Below, one piece after another: positions 61,691 to 64,000 of a stretch of DNA of 64,000 nucleotides (within the stretch, counting starts at the first letter, position 1; each line of letters begins with the position of its first letter). The notes beneath the pieces were generated by a model, which saw only the letters and a program-made list of their open reading frames with translations, ran no database searches and was not told the origin of the DNA. The position numbers and the translations under genes were made by a program. The DNA is from Ardenticatenaceae bacterium (lineage in GTDB: Bacteria; Chloroflexota; Anaerolineae; Promineifilales; Promineifilaceae): assembly GCA_020634565.1 (NCBI GenBank), contig JACKBN010000003.1, positions 62,001 to 126,000 on the forward strand, read 5' to 3'.

Positions 61691-62419
61691 TTAATTTGAG
61701 GTCAGCAAATCGGGAGCTCCCTCTTCCTCTTCGCGCCGTTCAAAACGATAGCCAATGCCTCGTTCATTGTGAATATAACAAGGGTTAGCTGGATCAGTCT
61801 CCAGCTTTTTGCGTAAATGCCCCACAAAAATCCGCACGTAGTTCACATCAAATGTATAAGAGCTATCCCAAACTTTGGCAAAGAGATCTTCATGTTCGAC
61901 AATGCCGGGGGATTCGGCGACCAAAGCGGTAAGCAAGGCAAACTCTTTTTTAGTGAGTTTGAGGTTTTCGCCGTTCTTAATGACTTCCCGTTTCCGGACA
62001 TCAATAGATAAAATATCATCTTCATACAGCTTGCCATCAGGTGCTTTGGCTGACCATCGCAGGGCTGAGCGAATTCTGGCAATCATCACCTGCTGATTGA
62101 AAGGTTTAATGACGTAATCGTTCGCCCCTAAATTCAGGCCCCGTACAGTATCTTCATCAGTTACGTGTGCGGCCGTTAGGATAATAATGGGCACGACTGA
62201 TTTTTCCCTTATCTGCCTGCATACTTCCCAACCGTCCACAATGGGCATATTCAAGTCGAGCACAATCAGATCCGGATTGTTTTCTTCGACCATTTTTAGC
62301 CCAGCCAGGCCATTTTCTGCCAAAAAAGGCGTATACCCATGATTCAACAGTAAATGCTTCATCACGAGTAGCATTTCGCGGCTGTCATCTATTACCAGAA
62401 TTTTCTCTTTATTCGGCAT
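61691..62419 (-). CDS. OmpR/PhoB-type response regulator
   Basis: 242 residues from the ATG giving MPNKEKILVID; a longer frame reaches 62497. Receiver domain with DD at 11-12, phosphoacceptor Asp in IVLDLNMP (about 54), Thr in ILTAAHV and Lys in VIKPFN. The winged-helix DNA-binding domain (about 135-230) has LTKKEFALLTALVAESPGIVE (written in parts here) and VNYVRIFVGHLRKKLE, RGIGYRF. A KdpE-like Cys-rich signal is absent. No histidine kinase is adjacent. It converges with parB. Confidence 0.88.
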   Translation of the reverse strand: MPNKEKILVIDDSREMLLVMKHLLLNHGYTPFLAENGLAGLKMVEENNPDLIVLDLNMPIVDGWEVCRQIREKSVVPIIILTAAHVTDEDTVRGLNLGANDYVIKPFNQQVMIARIRSALRWSAKAPDGKLYEDDILSIDVRKREVIKNGENLKLTKKEFALLTALVAESPGIVEHEDLFAKVWDSSYTFDVNYVRIFVGHLRKKLETDPANPCYIHNERGIGYRFERREEEEGAPDLLTSN

Positions 62420-63025
62420 TGCATTATTCCCATGTAACTGGTGTGTCATCAAGATACAGACTGTTTTTGGCTCGCTCTTTATAATTTGGCCAACCAAACA
62501 GGAACTACAAGTTTACGTCTGTCACCAACTGACAACAAGTCTATTGAAATATTTGCCATTTTACTATATGGGGTACTATTTATTGAGGCAAGTGACCATT
62601 ACTAAAGTCATATTGAACGGCCGAATTTTTACAATTCATTCGCCAGAGTTGGCAAAAGTGCCTTTTATGCCTGTGTTCAGGAACCAGAACGTTCGTAGAA
62701 ACTAGTGACTGGTTAACAGGAGACGCCAACCAGCCTGACCCTCTTAAAAAATGGTGCTAGGTTGTCAGTGCTATTTCGACCAAAAAAGTAACGAATCTGT
62801 CACAAATTAGCCATGAACAAACCGCAAATAATTGGCTCAGAATAAATTTTGGCACAGGTTTTGCGCCTTTACTCTGGATTGTAGCCTTTGCCAGGGAAAG
62901 AATTAGGTAGGGTGGGGCAAGAAACGTCAACCGCGGTTGACGTTTCACGGGAAACATTTATGTAAAACAGTTGGCGATTTGCTCAGAACCATTTACGATT
63001 GGGCATACACTGAAATGGAGTTTTT
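62420..63025. other. Divergent intergenic region with partition-type sites
   Basis: About 600 bases between the response regulator and the aldo/keto reductase. It is A/T-rich near 62540-62640, has no credible gene (frames of ~66 codons lack binding sites) and no ACGGCCGT. A 20-bp palindrome at 62924-62943 and an adjoining parS-like sequence at 62941-62956 are its main features. Confidence 0.5.
62924..62956. promoter_or_regulatory. Candidate parS: palindrome plus parS-like sequence, site 2
   Basis: ACGTCAACCGCGGTTGACGT (62924-62943) is a perfect 20-bp palindrome. CGTTTCACGGGAAACA (62941-62956) shares its last three bases and matches the classical parS TGTTTCACGTGAAACA at 14 of 16 positions. 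Confidence 0.6.
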
Positions 63026-64000
63026 ATGCGCATTCCGGGTAAGGCAACGGCCGTTGCCACACAATCCTATCACCAACAACAGCCAGAGATGGATACCACT
63101 ATCGTCGCTGGTGCTGAATGGCACATTAGCCAGGTAGGCTTTGGCAGCTACCGCGTTATTTTAGGCAACAAAACACACGAGCAAGCCCTGCGCCAGGCGC
63201 TGCAAAGCGGCATTAATCTCATTGATACCAGCAGTAATTATGGCGATGGCAATGCCGAACGGCTCATTGGCCGCGTACTGGCCGAGCTGATTGATGCCGG
63301 TGAACTAACGCGCGAGCAGGTGGTTGTGGTGTCTAAAGCGGGTTATCGGCAAGGGTTTAATTACACGTTGGCTCAGCAGCGCAAGCAGGAGGGACGGCCG
63401 TTTCCCAATCTGGTGAAGTATGCCGAAGGGCTTGACCACTGCATTCACCCCGAATTCCTGGAGGATCAGCTAGAACGCAGCCTGGAACGGTTGAACCTGG
63501 CAACGCTGGATGTCTTCCTCCTGCACAACCCCGAATATTACCTTAGCTGGGCACAACGGCGGCCTCTTCCTCTGGATGAAGCGCGCCACACCTACTACCA
63601 GCGTATCCGCCTGGCCTTTGAATTTTTAGAGCAGGCCGTGGCAGACGGCCGTATTCAAAGCTATGGCATCAGCTCCAACACCTTCCCGGAACCGGCCCGC
63701 AGCTATACCTTCACCGAGCTGGCTCGCGTCTGGGAAATTGCCCAGAAGATCAATCCAAATCACCACTTTCGTTGGGTCCAACTGCCCATGAATTTGCTGG
63801 AAACAGGGGCCGCCACCGAGAAAAACCAGCCCAATGGCCAGACTGTTTTGCAATTTACCACAGACCATCAGCTGTCCATTCTGGTAAATCGGCCGCTCAA
63901 CGCCATCGTGCAGGAATCTTTAACCCGCCTGGCCGAGGTACTGCCGCCCAGCTATCCAGCCACCCCAGAGGACGTGTCAACCGCGGTTGACAGTTGCGTG
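63026..64000 (+). CDS. Aldo/keto reductase family protein (3' end outside window)
   Basis: 325 residues are visible from the ATG at 63026 (GGAG five bases upstream); the frame is open to the window end. Aldo/keto reductase signs: QVGFGSYR near residue 38-45, the active-site NLIDTSSNYGDGNAERLIG (Asp and Tyr of the tetrad), VVVSKAGY with the catalytic Lys, LERLNLATLDVFLLHNPEYY with the catalytic His, and FEFLEQAVADGRIQSYGISSN. NADPH-dependent reduction of a carbonyl or oxidation of a sugar. It continues beyond 330 residues, suggesting a longer subfamily member. Confidence 0.83.
   Translation, partial: MRIPGKATAVATQSYHQQQPEMDTTIVAGAEWHISQVGFGSYRVILGNKTHEQALRQALQSGINLIDTSSNYGDGNAERLIGRVLAELIDAGELTREQVVVVSKAGYRQGFNYTLAQQRKQEGRPFPNLVKYAEGLDHCIHPEFLEDQLERSLERLNLATLDVFLLHNPEYYLSWAQRRPLPLDEARHTYYQRIRLAFEFLEQAVADGRIQSYGISSNTFPEPARSYTFTELARVWEIAQKINPNHHFRWVQLPMNLLETGAATEKNQPNGQTVLQFTTDHQLSILVNRPLNAIVQESLTRLAEVLPPSYPATPEDVSTAVDSCV
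63975..63992. promoter_or_regulatory. Candidate parS-like palindrome, site 3 (inside a gene)
   Basis: TGTCAACCGCGGTTGACA is a perfect 18-bp palindrome within the aldo/keto reductase reading frame, coding (V)STAVD(S). parS sites are often inside genes near parAB. Confidence 0.55.

Larger units (their letters stand above)
42..63652. repeat. Highly iterated palindrome ACGGCCGT
   Basis: The palindromic octamer ACGGCCGT, usually preceded by A and often followed by T, occurs about 120 times by hand count between 42-49 and 63645-63652. It lies inside genes on either strand and in spacers, for example at 16890-16897 between a ribosome-binding site and an ATG. Long gaps without it lie at about 4.6-8.7 kb and 59.4-63.0 kb. 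It contains CGGCCG. Its frequency recalls HIP1 of cyanobacteria, but the sequence is different. Confidence 0.9.

Noticed and set aside
62757..62957. 66-codon minus-strand frame in the intergenic region near the parS-like sites
   Set aside because: It runs through the palindrome and parS-like site, has no binding site, and its sequence resembles no protein.
1..64000. tRNA, rRNA or CRISPR loci
   Set aside because: I looked for cloverleaf-like and rRNA-like sequence and for regularly spaced identical repeats and saw none; a covariance-model scan would be needed to be certain about small RNAs.

Overview
The window reads as chromosomal DNA of an uncultured, filamentous-type Chloroflexota bacterium (Anaerolineae/Caldilineae-like). 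This is inferred from gene content, not from a marker gene. Pointers are large secreted DUF11 and PD40 proteins, Thr-Pro-rich linkers, BTAD/NB-ARC/TPR regulators, many lipoproteins, a hydrophobic-YLP-hydrophobic-basic tail closing several secreted proteins, and one 8-bp palindrome, ACGGCCGT, repeated about 120 times (hand count; about 1-1.5 expected by chance). No rRNA, tRNA, CRISPR array or transposase gene was seen.

Layout. 1-16.7 kb: mostly minus-strand cluster of exported proteins (four PD40/TolB-like propellers, an FG-GAP protein, two tandem ~1000-residue DUF11/choice-of-anchor-U paralogues, small secreted or membrane proteins), interrupted by one D-2-hydroxyacid dehydrogenase. 16.9-30.9 kb: housekeeping and metabolic genes (WS/DGAT acyltransferase, BTAD/NB-ARC/TPR regulator, group 2 sigma factor, GH32 glycosidase, esterase, TVP38 protein, M32 carboxypeptidase, a frameshifted toast-rack lipoprotein, LON-domain protein, thioesterase). 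31-35 kb: an ABC-2 exporter facing a NarL-type two-component system. 35-36.6 kb: a higBA toxin-antitoxin pair lying between an intact iclR gene and a duplicated iclR 3' fragment. 36.7-44.1 kb: lysine 2,3-aminomutase, DinB protein, an intradiol-dioxygenase-like lipoprotein, a lipoprotein and a large secreted M14 carboxypeptidase. 44.3-47.8 kb: a DDAH-like hydrolase and a complete polar-amino-acid ABC importer. 48-55.6 kb: CoA-binding protein, sulfotransferase, methyltransferase, small membrane proteins, RNase PH, HtrA-type lipoprotein protease. 55.8-59.3 kb: aldehyde dehydrogenase and GMC oxidoreductase, both with C-terminal membrane anchors. 59.6-64 kb: parA-parB, an OmpR-type response regulator and a truncated aldo/keto reductase, with three copies of an 18-bp palindrome that is a candidate non-canonical parS.

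How the genes fit together. The left third looks like a cell-surface programme: signal peptides, beta-propellers, Ca-binding-type Asp-rich loops and a shared C-terminal tail. The GMC oxidoreductase and aldehyde dehydrogenase could oxidise a hydrophobic alcohol to an acid at the membrane. The SBP, permease and ATPase genes form one transport operon with a hairpin after the SBP gene. Intergenic DNA carries at least four families of dispersed palindromic repeats besides the octamer.

The most unusual signals are the octamer and its imprint on the proteins, the YLP tail, the palindromes around parAB with a divergent ParB recognition region, and the higBA/iclR arrangement.
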